Shown one piece after another: positions 25,401 through 40,400 of a DNA stretch of 64,000 bases (position 1 is the stretch's first letter; the number at the start of each line of letters is the position of its first letter). This stretch comes from Oncorhynchus masou masou (Eukaryota; Chordata; Actinopteri; Salmoniformes; Salmonidae), in contig NC_088232.1 of assembly GCF_036934945.1 (NCBI RefSeq), forward strand, positions 18,009,573 through 18,073,572, read 5' to 3'. Below the pieces are notes generated by a model. The model ran no database searches. It saw only the letters and a program-made list of their open reading frames with translations, and had not been told where the DNA came from. Position numbers and translations under genes: made by a program.

Positions 25401-28400
25401 TCTCTTATTCTTTCTGTATTTCTTTGAAACTGCATTGTTGGTTAGGGGCTCGTAAGTAAGCATTTCACTGTAAGGTCTACCTACACCTGTTGTATAAAAT
25501 GCTATTTGATTATAATTACATCAGTTAAATATACCTCCAAAACAAGGTGTTCTAAAGCCTCTAAAGCCATTATTTCCAAGAATAAAACCCACTGTCTAAT
25601 GAGAGTTTATCTGAACATAACTGTCCAGAGAAATGTGAGGACAAGGTCCAATACCCAAGACGAACATTCAAAATATGCGTGAAGGAAACATCTGTGAAAT
25701 CATATCCCCTACACAGGATTGAAAAAGCTGTCTGTTATTGTACTGTGCTGGTTCACATACCACTTACTTTTAAAGATGCTGTACTTCTCTATCACACAAT
25801 ATTCTCCAACCTATCAAATCAAAGCACACTGGTGATATGTGGTTTTAGTACACCTGTCCAAGAGCACCGGACTCAGGCTTACCTTGCAGCGCATCTGTTC
25901 AGCCTGCAGGTCCTCGTGGTGATCAGGGAGGGGCTGAGAGAGCTGCCGTTTAAACGCTCTCAGCTTCTCCAGAGAACCCTCTATGCCTCTCTCACATCTC
26001 TCCCAGTCCTGTGGACAACAAGCATATCCACACAAAATGTCAGTACTTAAACATCCTCTGTTAACATCGTAGTATAAAATATGTCCTCAATCAATCAATC
26101 ATTCAGGACAATAAGAATGCCTATAATTGCAGTTGAAGTGAATAATCTACTTGCAGTTAAAAGGTAAACCTCCAAAAAGGTCAAGTTAAAGGTACTGTGT
26201 GTTTTAATGTTACAGTTGGGTGCAGTGTACCTTTATCAGGTTGGCCAGCTCTCTCCTCTGTTCCTCCAGGCAGATGTTGGCGTGTCTCCAGCGGTCCTGG
26301 ATGCCTGTGAGCTCTCCCTGCAGAGACACCTCCACCCTGCTGTCTGCAGACAGGAGAAGCTGCTTCCCAGCCTCCACCGTCAGGATGTAGCTGCCCTGCT
26401 GCCGCTGTAGGACCTTCTCTTTCAGCTGGAGGAACACAGAGACACAGGACAGTTAGACCGTAACCCTGACCCTAACCCTCCACTTATAGGATGTAGCCAC
26501 TACAGAACCTTGATGCCACTACAGAACCTTGATGCCTGACCCTAACTCTAACCCTTAGCAATGGCTCTATGGTGATAGCAAACAATAAAGGTGATAGATG
26601 TCAGCCCTGCCTTGTTCTTTGGGAATAAGTACAATACTGTCTCCATATTTTTGCAGGGTGAAAAAAGCTAGTCCCATTCAGCACAGTCATATTGATGAGA
26701 ATGAGTTGTGATATAAATAGTCACACGTTTTAATATTACCAAGAAGCAGGTAGCTAGGGTCATGAGGTCATCAGAGTGAGTTGAGCCTACAGTACCTGAA
26801 CTGCGTCCAGCATGGATCTGGCCTGCTGCAGGGGTACGGGCTCCCCAACCTGTAGGGCCTCGGCAGGGTGTGAAACCTCCACCAGCCATTTCCTCAGCTT
26901 CTCTGCCATCTCCCTGTAGCGCTGCCACTGGCGGACTAGGCTGTCGATGATACCCCGCCTCTGTTGGGTGCGACGCACCACACCCTGCCACTGGTTACTC
27001 AGCAGTGCCAACTTCAGGTTGAATTCATCCCTGCGTGAGACAGAGGACATTTACAGTAAGATAAGGAAAGATTAGATGGATATACCGTAGAGGAGTCATA
27101 CAAATCTGACAAAAATGACCATGTTTCTACCAAGGCACTCATCTATAGCATTGTGAATGATACTTAGTCATTAATGTCATTAGAGTCACTAAAACTCGTT
27201 TTTTAACCACTCCACAAATTTCATGTTAACAAACTATAGTTTTGGCAAGACGGTTAGGACATCTACTTTGTGCATGACACAAGTAGATTTTCCAACAATT
27301 GTTTACAGACAGATTATTTAACTTATAATTCACTATATCACAATTCCAGTGGGTCAGAAGTTTACATACACTAAGTTGACTGTGCCTTTAAACAGCTTGG
27401 AAAATTCCAGAAAATGACGTCATGGCTTTAGAAGCTTCTAATTCACATAATTCACGTCATACCGCTCAGGAAAGAGACGCGTTCTGTCTCCTAGAAATTA
27501 ACGTACTTTGGTGCGAAAAGTGCAAATCAATCCCAGAACAACGGCAAAGGACCTTGTGAAGATGCACAGAACTGTTTCGTTTTCATTTCGTGTAGTGTTC
27601 AGTTTTGATAAAAAATATGACGTTCGCTTACCAAGCCGCGTATTGGTCCGATCCTTTTACAGAATCACCCACCACAACCGGACCAAGCAGCGTGGTAACC
27701 AGGAGCAGAGGGTTATGGACTCCTGGACATGGGAGGAGATTTTGGATGGAAAGGGACCCTGGGCACAGGCTGGGGAATATCGCCGTTCCAGGGAAGAGCT
27801 GGAGGCAGCCAAAGCCGAGCGGCGGCATTATGAGGAGTTGACACGGCTGGCAAGGAAGCCCGAGAGGCAGCCCCAAACATTTCTTGGGGGAAGACCTGAG
27901 CCAACTCCCCGTGCTTACCGTGGAGAGAGGTGGACCAGGCAGGCACCGTGTTATGCCGTGAGGCGCACGGTGTCCCCAGTGCGCAGGTATAGCCTGGTGC
28001 GCTACATCGCAGCTCCTCGTATCGGCTGGGCTAGAGTGGGCATCGAGCCAGGAGCTATGGAGCCGGCTCAGCGCATCTGGTCACCAGTGCGTCTCCTCGG
28101 CCCGGGTTATATGGCACCAGCCCTACGCATGGTGTCCCTGGTTCGCCACCACAGCCCACTGCGGTCTGTTCCACCCCACCGCACTTGCCGGGCTACGGGG
28201 AGTTTCCAGCGAGGACAGGTTGTGCAGGCTCGGTACTCGAGACCTCCAGTGCGCCTCCACGATCCGGTCCATCCGGTGCCTCCTCCACGCACCAGGCCTC
28301 CGGTGGCAGCCCCACACACCAGGCTGTCTCTCCGTCTCCTCCCTCCAGGTGCTCCCTCCTGTCCAGCGCTTCCAGAGTCTCCCTCCTGTCCAGCGTTGCC

Positions 28401-31400
28401 GGAGCCGTCCGTCAGTCCTGAGCTGCCGGAGCCGCCCGTCTGTCCTGAGCTGCCGGAGCCGCCCGTCAGTCAAGAGCTGCCCGTCAGTCAGGAGCTGCCG
28501 GAGCCGCCCTTCACTACGGCGCTGCCGGAGCCGCCCTTCACTACGGCGCTGCCGGAGCCGCCCTTCACTACGGCGCTGCCGGAGTCGCCCTTCACTACGG
28601 CGCTGCCGGAGTCGCCCATCTATTCAGGGCCCGCTGCATGGGTTCCCAGTCCGAGGTCGCCTGAGGGTCGCCGCTCCAAAGGCGCCACTTAAGTGGGCCA
28701 AGACTATGGTGGAGTGGGGTCCACGTCCCGTGCCAGAGCCGCCACCGCGGACAGACGCCCACCCAGACCCTCCCCTATAGGTTCAGGTTTTGCGGCCAGA
28801 GTCCACACCTTTGGGGGGAGGGGGTACTGTCACGTTCTGACCTTAGTTCCTTTATTATGTCTGTGCGTTAGTTTGATCAGGGCGTGAGTTGGGGGGGGGT
28901 ATGTCTATGTTCTTTTTTCTATGTTGTATTTCTGTGTTTGGCCTGGTATGGTTCTCAATAAGCGGCAGCTGTCGATCGTTGTCTCTGATTGAGGATCATA
29001 CTTAGGTAGCCTGTTTTCCCCATTTTGGTTGTGGGTGATTATTTTCTGTGTCTGTATTTTCCACACGGAACTGTTTAGTTTTCATTTTGTGTAGTGTTTT
29101 TTTTAAATTAAAAATATGACGAACACTTACCACGCTGCGTATTGGTCTGATCCTTCCTACTCCTCCTCCAGAAGAGGAGGATGAAAACCGTTACACTCTG
29201 TCAGGAGGAATGGGCCAAAATTCACCCAACGTATTGTGGGAAGCTTGTGGAATGCTACCCCAAACTTTACTTACTTTTGCAGTGTACTGTACCTGTCATC
29301 CACCTGTCCCTGCTCCAGCATCCTCTGGCCATCACTGATTATGGAGTGAAGGATCTGCTGACGACTGAACATCTCAGCTTGGAATAGCTGCAGAGAAAAC
29401 ACATTCAGATCTGGTTAAGGAGAAGTATATCTTTAATTCTGTGAATAACACTTGTATCATTTATCAATGTTTATTATGAGTATTTCTGTGGCTCTGTGCA
29501 AATTCACGGGATGTTTTGGAGGCAAAGCCAAATGTAAACTGAGGTTTTTGGATATAAATATGAACTTGATCGATCAAAACATACATGTATTGTGTAACAT
29601 GTTCTCCCGGGAGTGTCATCTGATGAAGAATATCAAAGGTTAGTGATTAATTTTCTCTCTATTTCTGCTTTTTGTGACTCCTTTCTTTGGATGGAAAATC
29701 ACTGTATGCTTTCTGTGACTAGTTGCTGACCTAACATAATGATATGTTCTGCTTTCGCCGAAAAGCTTTTTTGAAATCGGACACTGTGGTTGGATTAACA
29801 AGAATCCCGCTAGCGGAACCCCATTCCTAGACAGGTTTTAACTGCATCTCAGAAAGCGACATTGCAGTAATTATTGCACTATAGCAGTCCTGATGACTAT
29901 GGAATCCAGACGTCCCAAATCCCAGCATGCAAAGCTGGATGAAATTATGTCATCACAACCAGAACTGTTTCAGAACTAGTTGTAATATGGATTGAAGTCA
30001 CTATAACAAGTTTTTCCAGCTGAGTTCACTACTAGGTTCTATTCCAGCAGGACTCCTCCAGTACCTCGTGTGCTCTCTGTTGCTCCATCAGACTCTGGTA
30101 GTTCCCAGATATCCCCACGGCTAGCTTCTCCTCCGTCTGTACCAGGAACTCCATCCACGTCTCACACTTCTCCAGGAACGTCTGCTGCTGCAGCAGGAAC
30201 GACTGCAGTTTACTGAGGAGAGACAAAGAACCAATCATATCAGACCCAAAAACCTTCAGTCAATGAAATAATTATGGGCCCGATACAGAGTTTAGATAAG
30301 TGGCCCCAACTCAAGACTTTCTCTTAAATCATTTATTGACGTAGATGGGAGACGTGCGAAAATTCTAGTTGAGCACACAGATCTCAAGTCAGAATTAAGT
30401 GCCCAATGTCATTTAATATTTCAGGAATTTACCTTAATCTCTTTGAAAAAACGTCAGTCTTTGAAATTATTTCATGAACTTCAGTTTTCAACCTTACCTG
30501 AATCTCTCAGTGGTTTGGGCATTGGCTGAGGACCAGCTCCGGTTAAGGTTCTGCATGCGTTTGATCTCGGTATCGTTAAGAGGAAGCCGATAGCCCAGCT
30601 CATTCAGACGTTCCAGGTCAGGGGCCATGCTGCTGAATCTCAGAATCTTTCTCTGCAGGGGGAACAAGAGCAACTAGTACTGAGTTTCAGTGAAATTAAC
30701 TCACCCCAGGACAATGGCTTTTTCTAATGGTCTAATAAACTGTTGGTAGAGTATGGCACGTGTAATGCCATGGTAGTATGTTTGATTCCCGGGACCAACC
30801 ATACATAAAATGAATGCATGCATGACTAAGTCACTTTGGATAGAAGTGTCTGCTAAAAAGCATATATTGTCTAAGAATTGTTTTCTTTCCTTTATCGATA
30901 TAATCTAAAATAAAGGACCATGTAAAAGACCAGCCAAATGAGCTTCCATATTGTTTTCACCTGTCAAGTCTTCTCCAATGAGCGTACACGAGGAGAAGAA
31001 AGGAGCAAAGGATTGAGTTTTTGACCTTTTTTTAATAGTTGGATCACAGTCATATAGCTAAATCACGGTGCTGACTTACCTTGAGTTCCTCCATGCGGTC
31101 CTGGATGATGGACAGGTCAGAAGAACCGTTGGGATCTTGGACCTTCAGAGCCTCCTCGGCCTCCACCATCCAGCGCCCCAACGAATCCAGCTGCTCACTG
31201 AAGGTCTCATAGTCCTGGACTCCCATCTGGAGGAGGGATTGGAGGACAAGAGATGTATTTATTTATACATGCAAAATTCATCCAGGTGAGTCCCATTGAA
31301 ATGGAAATACATTTTTTCAAGGCCAAGAGGAATGAACCAATGGCTATTGAAGCAACTGAAAATTACATTCTTTGGAAGATCTCAGAAGCATGAGGTTACA

Positions 31401-34400
31401 CTAACTTCTGAACGTGGCAAAAGCTTGTCTTGTTGGGTAAATCTGGTCCCATATTCCCCTGTACCTGTAGTGTAATGAGCTGCCTGCTGAGGGCCTGCTC
31501 CACGGTGGCAAGGCGCTGGGTTAGAGAGAGGTGGTCTGACTGGACGGCGGACGCTGCAGAGGTTTCCACCTGTTGCTTCAGCTGATCTCCCAGCTCCTGG
31601 AGAACCTGTAGAGATGCCTGCACTGGAACCTGAGCCCGCAGCAACTCCTGGAGAGACACCACCATACACCAACACACATGAGTGTAACAGAACACAAATC
31701 ATCTATTATCACAAAGCAATATGACCAAATGTCATTTTGTTTTCAGACAAGGATCATTGTTGACTGAAAGCTTAGGACATTAAACCCTGAAACTAGCATC
31801 TGATTCAAGTGTGCCAACACTTCTTTCCATAATAGACCATATAGGCAAAAGGGCTTTTGAAGGTAGATGACAGTTCATGAATACTGAGTCCTATGCGTAT
31901 GTAAAAGGATCAATCCAACACTGTCCCTGTTCCAACTCACACTGCAGTCTTGAATCCAGGTGGACACCTCCTCATCTGCGATGTCCTTGCTGCAGGCAGT
32001 CTCCAATAGCTGGCCAGCCTGCTCCTCCTGCAGCTGGATGCTGGAGCAGCTCTGTTCATACAGCTCTTTGTAGTGCTGCCACAGCTGTAACAGGGCTTTA
32101 CTGCTCCTCAGACGCTCAGAGATCTCCTCCAGCAGACTGCTCCACCTGGACACAACATACATAGATGATGAACATCTTGGATCAATGGATCCTGGATCAA
32201 TAACATAATATTGTTGTTGGATCAACTGATCAACACCGGTGTTTCTCACCCATTCATGGAAGATAAGCCCCTGTGGAGGTCATAAAGTGATCCAAATAAA
32301 CAAACAAACCTAGCGTTGACATCCTTCAGGGTATTGTTGAGGCAGTCGGACACAGACTGGTGGCACTCCTTCAGCAGCTGGTGTGTCACCGAGCCAAACT
32401 TCCTCAGACTGCTCTCCTGCTTCTCCAGGTCCTTCTGTAGGTTCTACACAAAACAAGTCAAACATATTAGGCCAAATTCCTCCCGAAGTGTGCACTTCTC
32501 CACAACCCCTCAAAAACATAGAAGTATTGGATATCTATACCATATTTCTTAAACCAATCCAATGTGTTTAAATCCTTGAGGGGGATGGAACTAGTACACC
32601 CACACTTTCGGAATAAAGGCTACTGTGTAGGTTTAACCAGTCATTAAATAAAACAGGGTGGGGGAAAAACATTTCTAAAAGCCTGAGATGCATGTTCGTC
32701 CTAGAATTACCTGTAGACTCTCCACCTGTAGCTGTACAGCCTCCAGGGAGCCGGTGAGGAGGCGGAAGCGAGACACAGAGTACCTCCCCTCCATCAGGTA
32801 GCCGTTCATCTCCTCTGAAGACAGCTTGTACAGACTCCACTGGTCCAGCACTGACACAAGGCTGATCTTCAACTGCCCAATCTGGGGCGGAGCAGAACAA
32901 TAAGGTCTGCACTTAAAAAGTAGTTCAAGGAACTTACTTGATTTTGCAGTTGTGTTTAGTACTTTTCTGCAACGGGGGATCGTCATAGTGGCTGAATGAG
33001 TGTGAGGTAGTTGAAATGGGGGCAGTTGCAGAGTATGCAGTAATGGGTGACTATGGGGTACTTATAGTGGGTTAGATCTATTATCACTCTCATATACTCT
33101 TATATTACGCAGAGACAAAGCACACATTATTTACACTCTATGGAGAATTAATAGAGGATGAGGGAGAGAGATATATATATATATATATAGAGTGAAATTA
33201 ACAGAAGATAAGATAGCTCTGCCTACAAGGTGATCGAGGTTAGCCCAGGTGTGATTGACAGCTTGGAGCGTCTCCATGACAACAGCACAGGCCTCGTCTG
33301 TTTTGTTCTGGATGAGGGCACAGGCCTGCTCCTCCACGCGCTCCACCTCACCCTCCTTCTCCTTCACCACCTCCTCCATCTCCTACAGGAGCAGTGGAAA
33401 GAGAGAGCAGTCAGAGGTTTAAGATCAACGTCAAGATCATGAACCTGATCAAGATTCTTCATTGAATAAAAACCAAACAATTGAAACCCAAAGGCCTACA
33501 GAGTATAATATACACAGTGTAAAATAAATATGTGATTTATATAATAAATCAATACAAAGTTTAGACAGCGGGTACTCCTACCCGGCAGTCTTTGAGGGCG
33601 TTCTGTACGGAGGTTAGGTCCTCTATCCTGTGTTTCCTCTTCAGCCTCTCCTCCTGAGTGAGCAGCCAGGTCTTCAGGCCCTGTATGTTGTTCTCATAGT
33701 CCAACCAGTCCTCCAGCAGAGTCTCCAGGAACTGGACCTAACCACAAAACACAGCAGGGCACATACTCAATATGTTGTACTGAGACAATGAAATAATCCC
33801 TCTGATCAAAACTAGTCTCTAAAAGGATTCTTCGGCTGTCCCGATGGGAGAAGCTTTTTTGGTTCCAGGAAGAACCCTGAAAGTTGAGGTTGAACGTGGT
33901 TTGTTTTCTCTCTCTCACCCTCTCCGTGATGAGTCCCTGTAGTAGCTGCCAGCGTCGGTTCATGACTCCAAGCCTCTCCGCAAAGTCTGTCTTGTCGCTG
34001 CGCCTGCTTTCCACATCCGGACCGCTGATCTGGAGCACAGACTGGTTCACAAAGTCCACCGTCAGCTGCTTACAGATCACATCTATTTTGAAGCCCTGGA
34101 GAAGTAGAAAGAAGGAGAGTGAAAGAGAGAGAGAGAGAGAGAGATAAGGCAAAAGAGAAGGACAAAAAGACGATCACTTTATTGTCTAACAGACATTTGT
34201 ATTCTGCGTTATCTTTTAGAGTGAGAGAGTCATTCATTATTTACGATGGGTTGTGAGAATGTACAGAAGGTGCTCCATTAAGACAAAAAATACTTGAAAT
34301 ATATATGGAATATTTGAGTCTTAGTAACCAGGTTTCCAGCTAAGCTTTGTATGCGAGTAAAGTGCATGTAATGACAGGCCTGATGGAAACAGAACATTTT

Positions 34401-37400
34401 TCTGTAAACTTTCCAAATGTTGACAAAACAAAATACCCGAGACAAGGTGGGATCTTTTTGTGTCGGTAAAGTGAATTATGCAAGAAATGTTGGTGGAAAC
34501 GCTTTTATGAGCAAATATTTATATAATAATCATATCGAAAAATAAACTTGGAGTCACGCGATGACGTGTGGTCCTCCCACTACGACTCGGGAAAGTGTGC
34601 CGTTTATTAGGCTACAGATTAAATAAGTTACGAAGGACTTCACAGGGTGGTGAAAGTGCAAGGTTTATTCTTGATGCTCCTTTCCAATACATATTGAGTG
34701 TCTTAATCTGGTGACATGATGATCGACGCTTGGCTGCTCTTTTGTCCATTATAATCTTGCTCTTTTGTCCGTAATAATCTCATCATGTAGGCCAGTGGTT
34801 CCAAAACTGTGGATCGTTTCTTTTTTTGGCTTTCAACTAACTTTTGAAAGTTGTAATAGTAGACAGCACAAGGTGAAATTTCGAAATTGGATAGTGCATC
34901 ATCAGTATTCCTCGTCATGTCTGTCATTGCATACCTTAGAGAGCAATTTATAACTTGTTAGAAATGTCCAGATCAACTTGCCCAAGTCAGCTAACCTTTT
35001 TAGCTACATGTAGGATTTTTAGCCCATAGATTTTTTTCCAGTAATGTTCGAGTCACTCAAACGTCACTTGACTAAGACATTAGACATGTCAAAATGTTGT
35101 GGCAGACGGCAGGGAGAGGTGAGGGGAATGGTTATTCAGGGGAGATATCTGGCAGACCGCTGGCTCCACCCTCAAGCCTTATATGGACTTCCTGTCCCAA
35201 CGAGGCAAGGCTGTCATTCGTTAAGCCAGGGAGTGTTGGGGATAATGGAGGAAGCAGCCTGCACAAAGGGGCAGAGTAGGAGAGAGCCAAGTGCGTTATG
35301 AAGAGTGGGAAAAGAGAGAGCAATATCAGTGAGATTTTCTGTTGTGACCTGGACTGTTGGACTACCTCCCTTGTGTACTGGACTGGATTGGCTGAGGACC
35401 CGAGTGTGAGGATTACCCCTGGAAAACGGAACGGACAACGAGAACGGCTTGTGGACTGTGAGGTGATTAGTGAATTCCCCCTTCTTCCCCAGTGTACCAA
35501 AATCCCTAATAAACTCATTTGCATGTATTTGTGCTACTGGTGCATGTTTTGTTTTTGAACTTGGTGTCATGGAAACCCCACTCCCTTAAGCCTGCTACAT
35601 ATGGTGGAGAATACGGGCAACCCAAACCAAGCTCTATAACTAAACAGACACAGGGCACAATGGAAGCATTGGTGAGACAGCTGGTGGAGGCATATATAGC
35701 ACAGCAGGCTATGCATCAGGAGCTGCTGGAGGAACAGCATCAGCAGACCGCTCTCCTGCGAGCTGAACTCAGCCAGCTGACAGCCGCCCAGGTCAGCATA
35801 GCAGCAGGCGCAGCAGTCTCGTCCCAAACCTAATAGGTTTATATTGAAACTGATGACGTCGAGGCTTACCTACACGCCTTCGAATGGACGGTGGCTAGGG
35901 AGAAATGGCCCCATGAGCAATAGGCCAGCCTGCTAGCACCCTTCCTATCAGGATCTGAGGGTTGACCAGGCGACACATTACGAGGTGCGGAAAAAGGAGA
36001 CCCTGCACCGGTATGGTTACACCCTGATTAACAGGGCATAAAGATTCCATGATTGGGCGTATGATTTTACAGCATCCCCCGATCACAAATCCATGATCTA
36101 ATTAGGCTGGCCAAGAGCTGGCTAACTGCTAAACCCATGATGCTCATGACCATCGAAAGTGGTCAAAGAAACATTTTACGCTCTCTCCTGTTCTAAGCTA
36201 AAAGGTTAGACAGCCAAGCTAACCCACAGAGTGCAGATCAGCTGGTGGAACTGATGGAAGGACAACAGGTGGCTTTGGAGGTCCTGTGCAGGGGACAATC
36301 ACGGAAGGCGGAACCCTCCACTCTCCTGAAGGAGCCAAAGATGGGGGGGACCAACAGCCAACTCCCTGTGACGACGGCCCTTCCTGGACAGCAAGAAGTA
36401 CTACGAGTGTGGGGAGCAGGGACACATCACCTAGAACTTCCCAGACCGAGATGTACCGACGCCTTCAGCCTCCGACAGTGAGGTATCCACCAGGCATTCC
36501 AGCGGCTTACTGATGGCATGCTGGGCTGAGAAGAGTGGTACTTCCTCTGTCACTCTGGTAAGAGCCAACGGAAAGGACATCACAGCACTTTTGGACTCCA
36601 GGAGTATGGTGACCCTGTTTCGACCTGACTTCGCCCAGTCCCAGAACCCGACTAACACCGTGGCCATCGCGTGCATACACGGTGAGACCAAGGACTACCC
36701 TACCACACTCCTCCACTTACAGACCACAAAGGGACAACACACGGGAACAGTGGGAGTCGTCCCAAACTTGCCTGTGCCAGTCCTTATCGGAAGGGATTTC
36801 ACAACGTTCCACAAACTGTGGACTAGTATGTCCGGAGATGTGGGGAACCGAGGGAACCAGAAGGGAGGAGGAATTCGGAGAGGTGGGAGGGACACCAGAA
36901 GGAGGGATGCCCGGATGTGTGGATTCTAGGAAGTGGACCGATCCCCTCGCGCATCGGTCCACTTTAAGAAGCCAGACTGGAGGGAGAGGTGGCGAGTCTG
37001 GAAGAGATGTTCCCAATGGACCACGAGGTGGCACCAGAGCCCGCCTCTCTAGCGGGCTGGTTCGGCACGGCCCAACTGGAGGGTCCCAACTTGGCCAGCG
37101 CTCTCCAGCAGGTGACCGTAGTGGACGGAAAGCCGTGGCGGAGTAAGTCAAATAACCTACCCCCGTTTTGCTATAAAGAAGGGTTGCTATATCAGGTTGT
37201 GAAGAAGAATGATGAATGTCTGGCATTGTTGTTGGTACCCTGTCCCTTTGTACCATGTGTCCTGCAGCTGGCGCACTCCCACCTTCTTGGGGCTCACCTA
37301 GGGGTGGAAAAGACCTTAGACAGAATCAAGGAACGATTTTACTGGCCAGGGGTGAAGAAAGCAGTGGAAGAATACTTCTGCGGTTGCCCGGAGTGCCAGC

Positions 37401-40400
37401 AGGTGGCTCGAAAACCCAATTTTTGCAGTCCCTTAATTCCCCTAACCATTATTTCAGTTTCTTTCAGCAGGATCGCAATGGACCTGCTGGGACCTCTACC
37501 CAAGAGCATCCGAGGACACCAATACATTCTGGTGATTCTGGATTATGCCACCAGGTACCCAGAAGCCATTCCCGTGCGCACCATGGCCACCAAGGGAATC
37601 GCACATGAGTTGGTCATGCTGTTCTCCCGAGTAGGCATTCCCGACGAGATATTGATTGACCAGGGCACGCCGTTTATGTCACGAATCATGAAGGATCTAT
37701 GCAAGCTAATGAAAATAACCCAGTTGCGCACCTCACTGTATCACCATCAGACTGATGGATTGGTGGTAAGGTCCAATCAAACCCCGTAGAAGATGACAAA
37801 GAAGGCGATGGATTGGAGCGAGCGGTCGCGAGCGGTCGCATCTACACTTCGGTCCGCAGGTAGTATAACTTTTCATTACATTTTTCATTACATTTCATTA
37901 TAGTACAACGGCTTGATTTGTCTAATCTTAGCAATTTCTTCTTAGCTAGCTACATAGCCGTCTTTGTATCAAAGATAATTGCGTAATTATCGTATTTCGT
38001 CGTCCTAACGTAGTCTACACTGCTATCTGCCCAGCAGCTAGCTAAGCAGCTAGCTAACGTCCACTGTCCACCAGCACTGTAGAAACTATTACACTCAACT
38101 GAACGACTCGATTAGTGTAGTGTTAGCTAGCTACATAGTTGTCTTCGCTGTCTTCGTATCCAAGATAATTGTGTAGTTTAGAGTGTGTAGACTTAGAGTG
38201 ATTATCTTAATTTACCGAGGTTAGCTAGCCAGCTATTTGTCGTCCTTAACGTAGGAGATGCTGCTAGCTAGCTAGCCAACAGCTAGCCAACCTCTACCGA
38301 ATAGAACTTCAACTACCCGGTCAACATTTCGCTTCGCTCCACAGGTAGTATCACATTTTCATTTCACTTCATTACAGTACAACGGTTTGATTTGTTTGAT
38401 CGTAGCTAGCTACATAGCCGTCTTTGTATCTAGACAATTGTGTAGTCTAGAGCGATTTTCTAGGTTAGCTAGCCAGCTATTGTCGTTCTTTTAACGTAAC
38501 GTAACGCAATCAACACTGCTAGCTAGCCAGCTAGCCCCCGAATAGCAGCACTGTAGAAACTATTACAGTACAACGGTTTGATTTGTTTGATCGTAGCTAG
38601 CTAGCTACATAGCCGTCTTTGTATCTAAGACAATTGTGTAGTCTAGAGCGATTTTCTAGGTTAGCTAGCCAGCTATTGTCGTTCTTTTAACGTAACGTAA
38701 CGCAATCAACACTGCTAGCTAGCCAGCTAGCCCCGAATAGCAGCACTGTAGAAACTATTACACTCGACGGAACGACTTGATTAGTGTAGTGTCAACATCG
38801 CAGCCACTACCAGCTAGCCTACAAAGTCAACAACGCAGCCACTGCCAGCTAGCCTACTCCAGCAGTACTGTATCATTTCAATCATTTTAGTCAATAAGAT
38901 TCTTGCTACGTAAGCTTAACTTTCTGAACATTCGAGACGTGTAGTCCACTTGTCATTCCAATCTCCTTTGCATTAGCGTAGCCTCTTCTGTAGCCTGCTA
39001 ACTATGTGTCTATCTATCCCTGTTCTCTCCTCTCTGCACAGACCATACAAACGCTCCACACCGCGTGGCCGCGGCCACCCTAACCTGGTGGTCCCAGAGC
39101 GCACGACCCACGTGGAGTTCCAGGTCTCCGGTAGCCTCTGGAACTGCCGATCTGCGGCCAACAAGGCAGAGTTCATCTCAGCCTATGCCTCCCTCCAGTC
39201 CCTCGACTTCTTGGCACTGACGGAAACATGGATCACCACAGATAACACTGCTACTCCTACTGCTCTCTCTTCGTCCGCCCACGTGTTCTCGCACACCCCG
39301 AGAGCTTCTGGTCAGCGGGGTGGTGGCACCGGGATCCTCATCTCTCCCAAGTGGTCATTCTCTCTCTCTCCCCTTACCCATCTGTCTATCGCCTCCTTTG
39401 AATTCCATGCTGTCACAGTTACTAGCCCTTTCAAGCTTAACATCCTTATCATTTATCGCCCTCCAGGTTCCCTCGGAGAGTTCATCAATGAGCTTGATGC
39501 CTTGATAAGCTCCTTTCCTGAGGACGGCTCACCTCTCACAGTCCTGGGCGACTTTAACCTCCCCACGTCTACCTTTGACTCATTCCTCTCTGCCTCCTTC
39601 TTTCCACTCCTCTCCTCTTTTGACCTCACCCTCTCACCTTCCCCCTACTCACAAGGCAGGCAATACGCTCGACCTCATCTTTACTAGATGCTGTTCTTCC
39701 ACTAACCTCATTGCAACTCCCCTCCAAGTCTCCGACCACTACCTTGTATCCTTTTCCCTCTCGCTCTCATCCAACACTTCCCACACTGCCCCTACTCGGA
39801 TGGTATCGCGCCGTCCCAACCTTCACTCTCTCTCCCCGCTACTCTCTCCTCTTCCATCCTATCATCTCTTCCCTCTGCTCATACCTTCTCCAACCTATCT
39901 CCTGATTCTGCCTCCTCAACCCTCCTCTCTTCCCTTTCTGCATCCTTTGACTCTCTATGTCCCCTATCCTCCAGGCCGGCTCGGTCCTCCCCTCCCGCTC
40001 CGTGGCTCGACGACTCATTGCGAGCTCACAGAACAGAGCTCCGGGCAGCCGAGCGGAAATGGAGGAAAACTCACCTCCCTGCGGACCTGGCATCCTTTCA
40101 CTCCCTCCTCTCTACATTTTCCTCCTCTGTCTCTGCTGCTAAAGCCACTTTCTACCACTCTAAATTCCAAGCATCTGCCTCTAACCCTAGGAAGCTCTTT
40201 GCCACCTTCTCCTCCCTCCTGAATCCTCCTCCCCCTCCCCCCTCCTCCCTCTCTGCAGATGACTTCGTCAACCATTTTGAAAAGAAGGTCGACGACATCC
40301 GATCCTCGTTTGCTAAGTCAAACGACACCGCTGGTTCTGCTCACACTGCCCTACCCTGTGCTCTGACCTCTTTCTCCCCTCTCTCTCCAGATGAAATCTC

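Larger units (their letters stand above)
27565..29195 (+). mobile_element. Non-autonomous LTR retrotransposon
   Basis: Truncated 5' LTR remnant (27565-27661, ending TTACA), internal region with one open frame, purine tract GGGGGGAGGGGG at about 28812, and a full 3' LTR (28828-29195, TGTCACGTTCTGACC...CGTTACA). No protease, reverse transcriptase or integrase domain is present, so it would depend on a related element. The solo LTR at 22214 is of the same family. Confidence 0.8.

Noticed and set aside
19083..26000. Internal promoter and first exon of a short nesprin-1 isoform
   Set aside because: Mammals have short isoforms starting in this part of the gene, but I found no convincing first exon, TATA or CpG-rich start here.
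28123..28473. Minus-strand open frames over the LTR element ORF
   Set aside because: Shadows produced by the 27-bp tandem repeat and high GC; the plus frame is the coherent one.
36717..37256. 179-codon minus-strand frame in the gypsy element
   Set aside because: Antisense of protease and integrase sequence; no motif of its own.
39575..40222. 215-codon separate LINE protein
   Set aside because: It is the frame-shifted middle of the endonuclease region plus out-of-frame sequence, not a separate gene.
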